Source: Jidongwangia harbinensis
Lineage (GTDB): Bacteria > Actinomycetota > Actinomycetes > Mycobacteriales > Micromonosporaceae
Length of the DNA: 64,000 bases
Direction: 5' to 3'
Assembly: GCF_020216025.1 (NCBI RefSeq)
Contig: NZ_JAIWNC010000019.1
Coordinates: 62,001 to 126,000 of the forward strand
The translations under genes and the position numbers were made by a program. Position 1 is the stretch's first letter; every line of letters begins with the position of its first letter. Under the pieces are notes generated by a model. It was given only the letters and a program-made list of their open reading frames with translations. It was not told where the DNA came from and did no database searches. Below are positions 33,132-43,017 of this stretch, piece after piece.

Positions 33132-34145
33132 ATGGTCGTTGGACCCGGCACGGTCTCTGACCAGGGACCGATTGCTCCGGACCCCGCCACCGGCGCGGAC
33201 CCCGCGAAGGGCGCGGCTCCCGGCAAGGCGATCGAAGGCCGGTCACTCAGCCGCATCGCCTGGACCCGGCTCAAGCGTGACCGCGTCGCCATGGGCGGCG
33301 GTCTCGTCGTCGGGTTCCTGATCCTGGTCGCCGTCTTCGCGCCGTGGATCGTGGATCTGCTGGGCGCACCGCCCAACCAGTTCCACCAGGATCTCATCGA
33401 CGTGAACACGCTCGCCCCCAAGGGCGGCACCGGCATCAGCGGCGACCACCTGTTCGGAGTGGAACCGCAGAACGGCCGGGACATCTTCAGCCGGGTCGTC
33501 TACGGCGCCCGCATCTCGCTGCTGATCGCGTTCCTGGCCACGCTCCTGTCCGTACTCATCGGCTCCACCCTGGGTGTCATCGCCGGCTACTTCGGCGGCT
33601 GGGTGGATTCGCTGATCAGCCGCGCGATGGACGTGTTCCTGGCGTTCCCGCTCCTGGTCTTCTCGATCGCGCTGGCCGGCGTCATCCCGGACACCGCGTT
33701 CGGGCTGTCCGGCGACGCGCTGCGGATCGCCCTGCTGATCTTCATCATCGGATTCTTCAGCTGGCCGTACATCGGGCGCATCGTCCGCGGTCAGACGCTG
33801 TCGCTGCGGGAGCGGGAGTTCGTCGACGCGGCCCGCAGCCTGGGTGCGCGAGGGCCGTACATCATCTTCAAGGAAATGCTGCCGAACCTGGTGGCGCCGA
33901 TCCTGGTCTACGCCACGCTGCTCATCCCGACGAACATCCTGTTCGAGGCGGCGCTCTCGTTCCTCGGCGTGGGCATCCGCCCGCCGACCGCGAGCTGGGG
34001 CGGCATGCTCTCCGAAGCGGCCCGGTTCTACACGATCTGGCACTTCATGTTCTTCCCGGGCATGGCCATCTTCATCACGGTGCTGGCCTTCAACCTGTTC
34101 GGGGACGGTCTGCGGGACGCGCTCGACCCCAAGGGCCGGCGCTGA
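33132..34145 (+). CDS. peptide ABC transporter permease (DppC/OppC-type)
   Basis: The protein has 337 residues with about six transmembrane helices, the first at RVAMGGGLVVGFLILVAVFAPWI. The BPD_transp_1 domain carries the EAA-loop FVDAARSLGARGPYIIFKEMLPNLVAPILV, which contacts the ATPases. The C-terminal half LSFLGVGIRPPTASWGGML is typical of the DppC branch. It is the first gene of a five-gene operon, with the binding protein next. Confidence 0.93.
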   Translation: MVVGPGTVSDQGPIAPDPATGADPAKGAAPGKAIEGRSLSRIAWTRLKRDRVAMGGGLVVGFLILVAVFAPWIVDLLGAPPNQFHQDLIDVNTLAPKGGTGISGDHLFGVEPQNGRDIFSRVVYGARISLLIAFLATLLSVLIGSTLGVIAGYFGGWVDSLISRAMDVFLAFPLLVFSIALAGVIPDTAFGLSGDALRIALLIFIIGFFSWPYIGRIVRGQTLSLREREFVDAARSLGARGPYIIFKEMLPNLVAPILVYATLLIPTNILFEAALSFLGVGIRPPTASWGGMLSEAARFYTIWHFMFFPGMAIFITVLAFNLFGDGLRDALDPKGRR

Positions 34146-34236
34146 TGCGCACCGCGCCGGCCGCCTCGGCGACTCCGACTTCCACTCCAGCCGCGCGGTC
34201 CGGACCCGGACCGTTCCACCAGGGAGGTTGCTTTAA

Positions 34237-35994
34237 GTGAACCGCTATTCAAAGGTGCTGGTGGCCGGTACGGCCGTGCTGGCACTGACTTTGTCCGCCG
34301 CCTGTGGGGGCGGAGGTAACGACTCCGACAGCGACTCGGGCAACGCCGCCAAGGCCGAGTTCAACGCCGCGCTGACCAAGGTGTACAACCCCTCGGAGAA
34401 GAAGGGCGGCACCATCCGGTTGGCCAACTCCGGCGACTGGGACAGCCTCGACCCGGGTGACACGTACTACGGCTACTCGTGGAACTTCCTCCGCCTGTAC
34501 GGCCGCAGCCTGCTGATGTTCAAGCCGGTTCCGGGCGCCGAGGGCAACCAGCTGGTTCCGGACCTCGCCGAGGGCATGGGCGTGCCCAGCGAGGGCGGCA
34601 AGACCTGGACCTACAAGATCCGTCAGGGCGTGAAGTACGAGGACGGCACCCCGGTCAAGGCCGCGGACGTCAAGTACGCCGTCCTGCGCACCTTCGACCG
34701 CGTCCTGTTCCCCCGCGGTCCGGAGTACTTCCGGGCGTTCCTGAACATCCCGGCTAGTTACAACGGTCCGTTCAAGTCGAAGGGCGTGAACACCGACGCG
34801 GGGATCTCCACCCCGGACGACAACACCGTCGTGTTCCACCTCAAGTCCGCGTTCGGCGGCTTCGACTACCTGGCCGCGCTGTCGCAGACGGTTCCGGTGC
34901 CGCAGGCCAAGGACACCGGTGCGAAGTACAAGGAGCACGTGCTCTCCACCGGCCCGTACATGTTCGACCAGAACAACCCGGGCAAGAACTTCACGCTCAA
35001 GCGGAACCCGAACTGGGACCCGGCGTCGGACCCGAACCGCAAGGCCCTGCCGGACGCCTACGACGTGCAGCTGAACGTCAACGCCGACGACATCGACAAC
35101 CGCCTGCTCTCCGGCGACCTGGACATCGATGTGGCGGGCACCGGCGTGCAGCCGGCCGCGCTGGGACGCGTCGTGGGCGACCCGGCGCTGAAGGCGTCGT
35201 CGGACAACCCGGTGCTGCCGCGACTCTGGTACACCTCGATCAACCCGACCGTGGCGCCGCTGGACAAGATCGACTGCCGCAAGGCCATCGAGTACGCCGC
35301 GGACAAGACCGGTTACCAGACCGCGTACGGCGGCCCGCTCGCCGGTGGTGACATCGCGACGACGATCCTGCCGCCGATGATCCCGGGCTACAAGAAGTTC
35401 GACCTGTACCCGTCCGCGGACGGCAAGGGCGACGTGGCGAAGGCCAAGGAGGCGCTGACCGCCTGTGGCCAGCCGAACGGCTTCGAGACCAACATCTCGT
35501 ACCGCTCCGAGCGGCCGAAGGAGAAGGCCGCCGCCGAGTCGCTCCAGCAGTCCCTGGGCCGCGTGGGCATCAAGCTGACGCTCAAGCCGTACCCGCAGGG
35601 CGACTACTTCACCCAGTACGCCGGCAACCCGCCGTTCGTGAAGAACAACAAGCTGGGTCTGGTCGTCAACGGCTGGGGTGCCGACTGGAACGACGGTTTC
35701 GGCTTCCTGTCGCAGATCGTGGACAGCCGGGTCATCAAGGAGGCCGGTGGTTCGTCGAACACCAGCGTCCGGATCCCCCAGGTGGACCAGATGCTGGACA
35801 AGGCGATCGCCGAGACCGACCAGGCCAAGCGCGACGCCCAGTGGGGTCCGATCGACGAGCGGGTCATGCAGGAGGCGGTGATTCTGCCGGGCGTGTACGC
35901 CAAGAGCATCCTCGTGCGGCCGAAGACGCTCACCAACGTGTTCGTCAGCGACGCGTACAACATGTACGACTACCTGTCGCTGGGCGTTGCCTGA
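34237..35994 (+). CDS. peptide-binding lipoprotein of an ABC transporter
   Basis: The protein has 585 residues. A signal peptide with lipobox LSAAC is followed by an SBP_bac_5 fold: GGTIRLANSGDWDSLDPGDTYYGYSWNFLR, LVPDLAEGM, WTYKIRQGVKYEDGTPVKAADVKYAV. It binds oligopeptides outside the membrane and delivers them to the permeases. The GTG at 34237 follows AGGGAGG. Codon use in this gene is especially biased to the favoured synonymous codons, suggesting high expression. Confidence 0.95.
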   Translation: MNRYSKVLVAGTAVLALTLSAACGGGGNDSDSDSGNAAKAEFNAALTKVYNPSEKKGGTIRLANSGDWDSLDPGDTYYGYSWNFLRLYGRSLLMFKPVPGAEGNQLVPDLAEGMGVPSEGGKTWTYKIRQGVKYEDGTPVKAADVKYAVLRTFDRVLFPRGPEYFRAFLNIPASYNGPFKSKGVNTDAGISTPDDNTVVFHLKSAFGGFDYLAALSQTVPVPQAKDTGAKYKEHVLSTGPYMFDQNNPGKNFTLKRNPNWDPASDPNRKALPDAYDVQLNVNADDIDNRLLSGDLDIDVAGTGVQPAALGRVVGDPALKASSDNPVLPRLWYTSINPTVAPLDKIDCRKAIEYAADKTGYQTAYGGPLAGGDIATTILPPMIPGYKKFDLYPSADGKGDVAKAKEALTACGQPNGFETNISYRSERPKEKAAAESLQQSLGRVGIKLTLKPYPQGDYFTQYAGNPPFVKNNKLGLVVNGWGADWNDGFGFLSQIVDSRVIKEAGGSSNTSVRIPQVDQMLDKAIAETDQAKRDAQWGPIDERVMQEAVILPGVYAKSILVRPKTLTNVFVSDAYNMYDYLSLGVA

Positions 35995-36087
35995 TCCGAG
36001 TTGTTGCTCCTCCTAAGTCAAGTGGGTAGGTGAAGGCAGCGGGCGGCCGGTCCGGGGTGACCCGGGCCGGCCGCTGAGCCGGACTCT

Positions 36088-37101
36088 GTGATCGCGTACA
36101 TCATTCGGCGTCTCGTCGCGGCCGTCGGGCTGCTCTTCATCATCAGCGCCGCCACGTTTTCGATCTTCTACCTGGTGCCCCGCCTGGCCGGGTCGTCGTC
36201 CGAAACGCTGGCCGCCCGGTACGTGGGCCGGGCCGCGACCCCGGAGACCATCGGCCAGGTCGCGGAACAGCTCGGCTTCAACGACCCCATCTGGCTGCAG
36301 TACGGCCGCTGGGTGAAGGGCATCTTCACCGGCGCCGAGTACGACTACGGCGCCGGGATCGAGCGCTGCCCGGCACCCTGCTTCGGGTACTCGTTCATCA
36401 CCGGCCAGCCGGTCTGGCCCGACCTGATCGACCGGCTCTCGGTCACCTTGTCGCTGGCCATCGGCGCGGCGATCCTGTGGCTGGCGATGGGCCTGACCAT
36501 CGGCGCGGTGTCCGCGCTGCGCCGCGGCTCGATACTCGACCGCGCGGCCATGACGTTCTCGCTGGCCGGCGTCTCGCTGCCGATCTTCTTCACCGGCATG
36601 ATCGGCCTGCTGGTGTTCAGTTACCAGCTGGGCATCACCGCGCCCGGTGGCACGTACACCCCGTTCACCGAGAATCCCGGTGAGTGGTTCTACGCCCTGT
36701 TGCTGCCCTGGATCGTGCTGGCCCTGCAGTTCTCCGCGCAGTACGCCCGGCTGACCCGCGCCGGCATGCTCGAGACGATGGGCGAGGACTACATCCGCAC
36801 CGCCCGGGCCAAGGGCCTGCGCGAGCGCGACGTGAACGTGAAGCACGGCATGCGTGCGGCGCTCACCCCGATCCTCACCATCTTCGGTCTGGACTTCGGC
36901 CTGCTGCTGGGCGGCGCCATCCTGACCGAACAGGTCTTCTCCCTGCCCGGCCTCGGCAAGTACGCGGTCGACGCGATCACCAACAACGACCTGCCGAAGG
37001 TCCTCGGCGTAACGCTGATGGCGGCGTTCTTCGTCGTCATCGCGAACCTGGTCGTGGACCTGCTCTATGCGGTCGTCGACCCGAGAGTGAGGGTGGGCTG
37101 A
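36088..37101 (+). CDS. peptide ABC transporter permease (DppB/OppB-type)
   Basis: The protein has 337 residues. It starts MIAYIIRRLVAAVGLLFIISAATFSIFYLVPR, the usual DppB first helix. It ends after the EAA-loop TMGEDYIRTARAKGLRERDVNVKHGMRAALTPI and two closing helices. An insertion around 85-110 with CPAPCFGYSF adds two Cys to the extracellular loop. Its TGA shares a base with the ATG of the next ATPase gene. Confidence 0.93.
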   Translation: MIAYIIRRLVAAVGLLFIISAATFSIFYLVPRLAGSSSETLAARYVGRAATPETIGQVAEQLGFNDPIWLQYGRWVKGIFTGAEYDYGAGIERCPAPCFGYSFITGQPVWPDLIDRLSVTLSLAIGAAILWLAMGLTIGAVSALRRGSILDRAAMTFSLAGVSLPIFFTGMIGLLVFSYQLGITAPGGTYTPFTENPGEWFYALLLPWIVLALQFSAQYARLTRAGMLETMGEDYIRTARAKGLRERDVNVKHGMRAALTPILTIFGLDFGLLLGGAILTEQVFSLPGLGKYAVDAITNNDLPKVLGVTLMAAFFVVIANLVVDLLYAVVDPRVRVG

Positions 37102-38138
37102 TGCCGGACGGACATCCGTTCCTCGAGGTCAAGGACCTCAAGGTGCACTTCCCGACGGACGACGGCGTGGTCCGCAGCGTGGACGGCCTGTCGTTCAAGC
37201 TGGAGCGCGGCCGTACGCTCGGCATCGTCGGCGAGTCCGGCTCCGGGAAGTCGGTGACCAGCCTCGGCATCATGGGGCTCTACAACAAGCGCAACGCCGA
37301 CGTCTCCGGCGAGATCTGGCTGGACGGCGACGAGCTGGTCAACGCCGGCAGCGAGACGGTCCGCAAGCTGCGTGGCGACAAGATGGCCATGATCTTCCAG
37401 GACCCGCTGTCCTCGATGCACCCGTACTACACGATCGGGCGCCAGATCATCGAGGCGTACCGGGTGCACCACAAGGTCTCCAAGCAGGTCGCCCGCAAGC
37501 ACGCGGTGGACATGCTGGGCCGGGTCGGCATCCCGCAGCCGGACCGGCGGGTGGACGACTACCCGCACCAGTTCTCCGGCGGCATGCGGCAGCGCGCCAT
37601 GATCGCGATGGCGCTGGTCAACGACCCGCAGTTGCTGATCGCGGACGAGCCGACCACCGCGCTGGACGTGACCGTGCAGGCGCAGATCCTGGACCTGATG
37701 CACGACCTGCAGTCGGAGTTCAACTCGGCGCTCATCGTGATCACCCACGACCTCGGCGTGGTGGCCGAACTCGCCGACGACGTGCTCGTCATGTACGGCG
37801 GCCGGTGCGTCGAGTTCGGCGGCGCCACCACGATCTTCGAGCGCCCGGAACACCCGTACACCTGGGGTCTGCTCGGCTCCATGCCCCGCATGGACCGGCC
37901 CAACCTCGACCGGCTGATCCCCATCCCGGGCCTGCCGCCGTCTTTGATCAATCTGCCCTCGGGCTGTGCCTTCCACCCGCGCTGCCGTTTCGAGCCCCGC
38001 ACCGGCGGGCTCGGCAGCACGGTCCGGCCCGAACTCGTCCGGGCCGGCGGCAGCAACCACCTGGTGCGCTGCCACCTGCCCACCGAGGAGCGCCAGCGGA
38101 TCTGGGCGGAAGAAGTGAAGCCGGAGTTGGAGGCGTGA
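37101..38138 (+). CDS. peptide ABC transporter ATP-binding protein (DppD-type)
   Basis: The protein has 345 residues. Walker A GESGSGKS, the signature FSGGMRQRAMIAMAL, Walker B LLIADEPTTALDVT and the H-loop ITHDLGVV are intact. A C-terminal oligopeptide-transporter extension carries CAFHPRCRFEPRTGG; members with four Cys there bind an iron-sulfur cluster. It overlaps its neighbours by one base on each side (TGATG), so the ATPases are translationally coupled. Confidence 0.95.
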   Translation: MPDGHPFLEVKDLKVHFPTDDGVVRSVDGLSFKLERGRTLGIVGESGSGKSVTSLGIMGLYNKRNADVSGEIWLDGDELVNAGSETVRKLRGDKMAMIFQDPLSSMHPYYTIGRQIIEAYRVHHKVSKQVARKHAVDMLGRVGIPQPDRRVDDYPHQFSGGMRQRAMIAMALVNDPQLLIADEPTTALDVTVQAQILDLMHDLQSEFNSALIVITHDLGVVAELADDVLVMYGGRCVEFGGATTIFERPEHPYTWGLLGSMPRMDRPNLDRLIPIPGLPPSLINLPSGCAFHPRCRFEPRTGGLGSTVRPELVRAGGSNHLVRCHLPTEERQRIWAEEVKPELEA

Positions 38139-39184
38139 TGAGCGAGCAGGGCGACGCCCTCCTCAAGGTCCGAGGGCTGGAGAAGCACTTCCCGATCACC
38201 AAGGGCGTGCTGCGGCGCCAGGTGGGCGCGGTGCGCGCGGTCGACGGCATCGACTTCGAGGTCTACCGGGGGGAGACGCTCGGCCTGGTCGGCGAGTCCG
38301 GCTGTGGCAAGTCGACCACCGGCAAGCTGCTGACCCGGCTGATCGAGCCGACCGGTGGATCGATCGAGCTGGACGGCCGGGACATCGCCCACCTGCGCCA
38401 GGGCCAGCTGCGGCCGCTGCGCCGGGACATGCAGATGATCTTCCAGGATCCGTTCTCGTCGCTGAACCCGCGGCACACCGTGGGCACGATCGTGGGTGCG
38501 CCGTTCCGGATCCAGAACGTGAAGACCGAGCACGGCGTGAAGCGGGCCGTGCAGGATCTGCTGAAGCTGGTCGGGCTCAACCCGGAGCACTACAACCGGT
38601 ACCCGCACGAGTTCTCCGGCGGGCAGCGGCAGCGCATCGGCATCGCCCGTACGCTGGCGCTCCGGCCCAAGCTGATCGTCGCGGACGAGCCGGTCTCCGC
38701 TCTCGACGTGTCCATCCAGGCGCAGGTGGTGAACCTGCTGGAGGACCTGCAGAACGAGTTCGGCCTGACGTACGTGTTCATCGCGCACGACCTGTCCGTG
38801 GTGCGGCACATCTCCGACCGGGTCGCGGTCATGTACCTCGGCAAGGTGGTGGAGATCGCCGACCGGGAGACGCTGTACGCGAACCCGCGGCACCCGTACA
38901 CGGTGGCGTTGCTGTCCGCGGTGCCGGTGCCGGACCCGGCGCGCCGGGACCGGGCCCAGCGCAACCGGGTGCTGCTCACCGGTGACGTGCCCAGCCCGAT
39001 CAACCCGCCGTCGGGTTGCCGGTTCCGGACCCGCTGCTGGAAGGCGCAGGAGATCTGCGCGACGGAGGAGCCGCCGCTCGTGCCCCGGCTGGACGACCCG
39101 GCGTCGCACCAGACCGCGTGCCACTTCCCGGTCGTCGAAGGCGAGGAGGTGGCGGGCCGTACGCCCGCCACCACCAGCGCCTAG
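38138..39184 (+). CDS. peptide ABC transporter ATP-binding protein (DppF-type)
   Basis: The protein has 348 residues. Walker A GESGCGKST, signature FSGGQRQRIGIARTL, Walker B LIVADEPVSALDVS and H-loop IAHDLSVV are intact. The C-terminal extension has CRFRTRCWKAQEICATEEP. It is the last gene of the transporter operon. Its TAG overlaps the TAG of the convergent hexosaminidase gene within the 4-bp sequence CTAG. Confidence 0.95.
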   Translation: MSEQGDALLKVRGLEKHFPITKGVLRRQVGAVRAVDGIDFEVYRGETLGLVGESGCGKSTTGKLLTRLIEPTGGSIELDGRDIAHLRQGQLRPLRRDMQMIFQDPFSSLNPRHTVGTIVGAPFRIQNVKTEHGVKRAVQDLLKLVGLNPEHYNRYPHEFSGGQRQRIGIARTLALRPKLIVADEPVSALDVSIQAQVVNLLEDLQNEFGLTYVFIAHDLSVVRHISDRVAVMYLGKVVEIADRETLYANPRHPYTVALLSAVPVPDPARRDRAQRNRVLLTGDVPSPINPPSGCRFRTRCWKAQEICATEEPPLVPRLDDPASHQTACHFPVVEGEEVAGRTPATTSA

Positions 39185-40701
39185 CGCCAGTCGATCTGCG
39201 GGGAGGGGTAGAAGTCGACGCCGCGGGCGGTCCACTGCGGGCCGTACGCGGCGAGCCGGGCCCGGAACGACTCCCAGTCGTGGGTGGACGCCGGTGACCA
39301 GCCCAGTTCGGCGATCGCGGCGAGACGGGGGAACGCCATGAACTCGATGTCGTCCAGGTCGCGCAGCGTCTCCGACCAGAGCGGCGCCTCGACACCCAGC
39401 ACCGACTCCTCGCCGACGCCGGTGAGGTGGCCGGCCGGGTCCCAGTCGTACGCGGTCCGCACCTCGATGTAGCCGGCCCAGCTCAGACCCAGCGGCGTGG
39501 CGGGGTCGTACTTCATGTCCAGGTACGCCTTCTGCGCCGGGGACATGACGACCTTCATGCCGTTCGCCGCCGCGGCTGCCACCGTCGGATTGCTGGTGGT
39601 GGTGTTCCAGTACTGGGCGACCGCGTTCGTGGCCAGCGGCGACTGCGCGATCTCGTTCCAGCCGTACGCGGTCTTGCCGTACTTCGTCACCAGCGGCAGC
39701 ACCCGCTGCTGGAACGTCAGGTAGTCGGCCTCCGAGGTGGCGTGCGCCTCGTCGCCGCCGATGTGCAGGTACGGCCCCGGCGTCAGCGCGGCCAGTTCCC
39801 GGATCACGTCCTCGACGAACCGGTACGTGGTCTCCGACGAGATGCACAGCGAGCTGTACCCGACCGCGGTGTCGGTGCGCGGCGGCGGCGCGACCCCGTC
39901 GCAGGTGAGTGCCGGGTAGGCCACCTGGGCGGCGTTGACGTGCCCCGGCATGTCGACCTCGGGCACGATCGTGACGAAGCGCGCGGCGGCGTACCTGACC
40001 AGGTCCCGGTACTGCGCCTTGGTCAGGAAGCCGCCGCCGACGCCGTCCACGCCGGTGCCGGGCGCGGCGCCGACCGTGGTGAGGCGCGGCCAGCTGTCGA
40101 TCTGGATGCGCCAGCCCTGGTCGTCGGTGAGGTGCAGATGCAGGTGGTTGACCTTGAAGCGGCTGATCTCGTCGATGTACCGCCTGATCTCGTCCGGGGT
40201 GTGGAAGTGCCGGGCCAGGTCCAGCATCGCGCCGCGGTAGGCGAACCGCGGGTAGTCCACGATGGAACCACCCGGAATGGTCCGGTCCCGCACCAGCTGG
40301 CGCAACGTCTGGGTGCCGGCGAACAGGCCGGCCGGGGTGTTCGCCCGGAGGGTCACCGCGTTGCGCCGCACCCGGAGCCGGTAGCCCTCGTCGCCGATCG
40401 TGTCGTCGCCGGGCGCGAGGACCAGCGCGATCTTCGGCACCGGCCCGGGCGCGAACGACGTGACCGGCAGCGGCTGACCGGTGACCCGGCGCAGGTCCCG
40501 CGCCAGCCGGTCGGCGATGTCGCGGGTGGCCGGCCCGGTCCGGACGACCGTGACCGGGCTGATCCGGAAGTCGGCCCGGGCGGCGGGCGCCACCTCGGCG
40601 GGCGCCGGGATGACGTCGCCCAGCGAGGTGGCGGCCGCGGCCTCGGGCACGACGGCGAGCGGCAGACCGAGAGCGGCTACGGCGAGCAGTAATCTACGCA
40701 C
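39181..40701 (-). CDS. secreted beta-N-acetylhexosaminidase (GH20)
   Basis: The protein has 506 residues. A signal peptide (LLLAVAALGLPLAVVPEAAAA) is followed by the GH20b domain and the catalytic barrel. The catalytic Asp-Glu pair is in LHIGGDEAHA (about 313-322), and the DLARHFHTPDEIRRYID and LHLTDDQGWRIQI blocks are intact. It releases terminal GlcNAc from chito-oligosaccharides. With the GH19 chitinase further right, this gives a simple chitin-degrading set. The GTG at 40701 starts it. Confidence 0.93.
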   Translation of the reverse strand: MRRLLLAVAALGLPLAVVPEAAAATSLGDVIPAPAEVAPAARADFRISPVTVVRTGPATRDIADRLARDLRRVTGQPLPVTSFAPGPVPKIALVLAPGDDTIGDEGYRLRVRRNAVTLRANTPAGLFAGTQTLRQLVRDRTIPGGSIVDYPRFAYRGAMLDLARHFHTPDEIRRYIDEISRFKVNHLHLHLTDDQGWRIQIDSWPRLTTVGAAPGTGVDGVGGGFLTKAQYRDLVRYAAARFVTIVPEVDMPGHVNAAQVAYPALTCDGVAPPPRTDTAVGYSSLCISSETTYRFVEDVIRELAALTPGPYLHIGGDEAHATSEADYLTFQQRVLPLVTKYGKTAYGWNEIAQSPLATNAVAQYWNTTTSNPTVAAAAANGMKVVMSPAQKAYLDMKYDPATPLGLSWAGYIEVRTAYDWDPAGHLTGVGEESVLGVEAPLWSETLRDLDDIEFMAFPRLAAIAELGWSPASTHDWESFRARLAAYGPQWTARGVDFYPSPQIDWR

Positions 40702-40750
40702 CCACCGAAGCTACATTCGCTCCGATCTATTTGTAAACGTTCTTCTTCAT

Positions 40751-42934
40751 TTAGGCGATGTACGGCTGGGCGGACAGCACGGTCTGGTTCCAGCCGGCCC
40801 GGTCCACCGGGTCGTTCGGGAAGGACGTGATGTCGCCGCCCTGGCCGTTGGTGGGCGTCGCGTCGCGGAACCGGTTCAGCGCGCCGGCGCTGGTCCGGGT
40901 GAAGTACGCCCCGTTGCCGGGCGACAGCAGGTGGGTGGCCTGCCAGCCGCTGGCCGCCAGCGAGTGCCGGGTCCAGCCGCCGTCCGCCGAGATCGGGTAA
41001 CCGACCAGCTCACCGTCGGCCATCGTGCCCAGGATGTAGTTGGGTGCGGAGGCGGTCAGCGTGGTCTGGGAGAAGCCGTCGCCGATCACGGTGTTGTCGA
41101 CGATGTTCGCGCCGACCGGCTTCTTGCTGGTCACGGTGTACCGCCGCAGGGTGGTGCCGGCGATCCCGAACAGCGAGGACCGGCCGTCGAAGCTGAGCAG
41201 GCGATGCGTCCACCCGGTGCCGATCGCGACCGGGGTGGCGAACACCAGCGAGGGGTACGTGGCGAGAACGTCGACCCGGTGCAGCACCCCGGCCGAGGAG
41301 GTGACCAGGACGGTGTTGTAGTTCAGCGTGGCCATCGCCTTCGGCGTGAAGCCCAGCGTCGCGGTCGACGTCACGGTCGCCTGCCGGTCACCGTTGTCCG
41401 AGTCGATGGCCGACCAGGTGAGGTGGCCGTCCGCCGTGGCGCCGAAGACCGACACGTCCACCGGGTTCTTCGGGTGGGCGTCGAACGGCACCGCCGCCAG
41501 GATCGGCGTGGCCCAGCCGCTGTCATCGACCGGGTCGCTCGGGAACGCCCCGAGGCCGGCACCGTTCAGGTCGTACGGCGTGGGGTCGACGAACCGCTGC
41601 AGGCCGCCGGCCGGGGTGCGGCCGTAGTAGAGCCCCCGGCCCGGCGAGACCAGGCTGGTGAGCTGCGCCCAGTTGTTGTTGACCTGGAGGTCCGCGCCGG
41701 CCCAGCCACCCGCGGGCGGCACCGAGTAGGAGCGCAGCTGGCCGCTGGCGGTGGTGCCGAGGATGAAGTCCGGGCCGGTCGCGGTGAGCGTGCGGAGCGT
41801 GGCGCCGGACTCCACGATCACCGTGCGGTTGATGATGTGCTCCGGACGGGCCGGCTTGCCGCGGGTGACCGTGTAGCGGATGAGCGACGAGCCGGCGATG
41901 CCGTACAGCGAACCGTCGCCGTCGTAGGAGAGCAGATCATGCGTCCAGCCGCCGGCCGCGTCGACCGGAGCGGAGAACGTCAGCACCGGGTTGTTGGCGG
42001 TGATGTCCACCCGGTGCAGCCGGCCGGAGGTGGAGGTGACCAGCAGCGTGGTGGGGTTGAGCGCGGCCATCGCCTTGGGCGTGAAGCCCAGCGTGGCGGT
42101 CGAGGTCACCCTGGTGAGCCGGTCGCCGGTGGACGGCTCGATGACGGCGTAGGTGAGCCGGCCGTCCGGCAGCGCGCCGTAGATGCCGACCTCGCCCTGC
42201 GTCGTCTGCCGCACCCAGCCGGCCAGGTCGTCGACCCGGGTCTCCACCGCGCCGCGCCGCTCCTCCGCCTGGTTGCCGAGGCAGCCGCCCTGGAAGGAGC
42301 TGAGGTGCAGGCCCACGAGCTCGGGTCCGCTCGCGGTCTCGCGCAGCGCCGGACCGCCGGCGTCGCCCTGGCAGATCGCGCCGGCCTCGGTCACCGGCTC
42401 GATGGCGAGCGTGCCGGCCTCCACCGCGCCGACCCGGAACACCGCGCTGTGCAGGCGGTCCGGCACCCAGGTGGTGGCGGTCCGGCCGAAGCCGGCGACC
42501 CGCAGCGACTCGCCGACGGCGGCCGGCGTGGTGCCGATCCGGGCCGGGGTGATCCCGGTGGCGGGGGTGGCCAGCTTCGCCAGCACCACGTCCCGGTCCG
42601 AGTACGGCGCGAGCCAGACCACCGGCGCGACGTGGCCGGTGGACGAGGCGGTCAGGTCGGTGCGGCCGACCGTGACGGTGGCCGCGACCGGAGGTGCGCC
42701 GAGCGCCACCGGGCCGCTGCCGAAGCAGCTGCGCGCGGTCATCACCCACTGCGGGGCGACGAGGGCGCCGGTGCACGCACGCGCCTCCGGATGGGTGCCG
42801 ACCGACACCTTGGCGACGAACGCGTATCCGCCGTCGGTGACCACGTCACCGGAAACGGCCTGCGCCGAGCCTGCGGTGAGCACCGCGACCGCGATCGCGG
42901 CCGCGGCCAGACCTGTACCTTGTGACAACGTCAT
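40751..42934 (-). CDS. secreted trypsin-fold pseudoprotease with two propeller-like modules
   Basis: The protein has 727 residues with a signal peptide of about 26. An S1-type chymotrypsin fold follows (about 28-245): GGYAFVAKVSVGTHPEARACTGALVAPQWVMTARSCF, DRDVVLAKL, CQGDAGGPAL, and the disulfide-bearing CLGNQ. The catalytic His of the usual TAAHC is Ser69 (TARSC), and the catalytic Ser of GDSGG is Ala192 (GDAGG), while the Asp remains at 115. Two repeats of about 235 residues follow, each starting near (S)VFGA/GIYGA and containing TSTATLGFTPKAMA and YTVT, resembling tachylectin-like propellers. It is probably a secreted binding protein. Confidence 0.85.
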   Translation of the reverse strand: MTLSQGTGLAAAAIAVAVLTAGSAQAVSGDVVTDGGYAFVAKVSVGTHPEARACTGALVAPQWVMTARSCFGSGPVALGAPPVAATVTVGRTDLTASSTGHVAPVVWLAPYSDRDVVLAKLATPATGITPARIGTTPAAVGESLRVAGFGRTATTWVPDRLHSAVFRVGAVEAGTLAIEPVTEAGAICQGDAGGPALRETASGPELVGLHLSSFQGGCLGNQAEERRGAVETRVDDLAGWVRQTTQGEVGIYGALPDGRLTYAVIEPSTGDRLTRVTSTATLGFTPKAMAALNPTTLLVTSTSGRLHRVDITANNPVLTFSAPVDAAGGWTHDLLSYDGDGSLYGIAGSSLIRYTVTRGKPARPEHIINRTVIVESGATLRTLTATGPDFILGTTASGQLRSYSVPPAGGWAGADLQVNNNWAQLTSLVSPGRGLYYGRTPAGGLQRFVDPTPYDLNGAGLGAFPSDPVDDSGWATPILAAVPFDAHPKNPVDVSVFGATADGHLTWSAIDSDNGDRQATVTSTATLGFTPKAMATLNYNTVLVTSSAGVLHRVDVLATYPSLVFATPVAIGTGWTHRLLSFDGRSSLFGIAGTTLRRYTVTSKKPVGANIVDNTVIGDGFSQTTLTASAPNYILGTMADGELVGYPISADGGWTRHSLAASGWQATHLLSPGNGAYFTRTSAGALNRFRDATPTNGQGGDITSFPNDPVDRAGWNQTVLSAQPYIA

Positions 42935-43017
42935 GTCTCATCCCCCGTGCGGTTTGTGACCGGCACGGGAGAGTATAGGGATCGATCATCGTGGCGTGGG
43001 GGTCCCCTGTGGACCGG

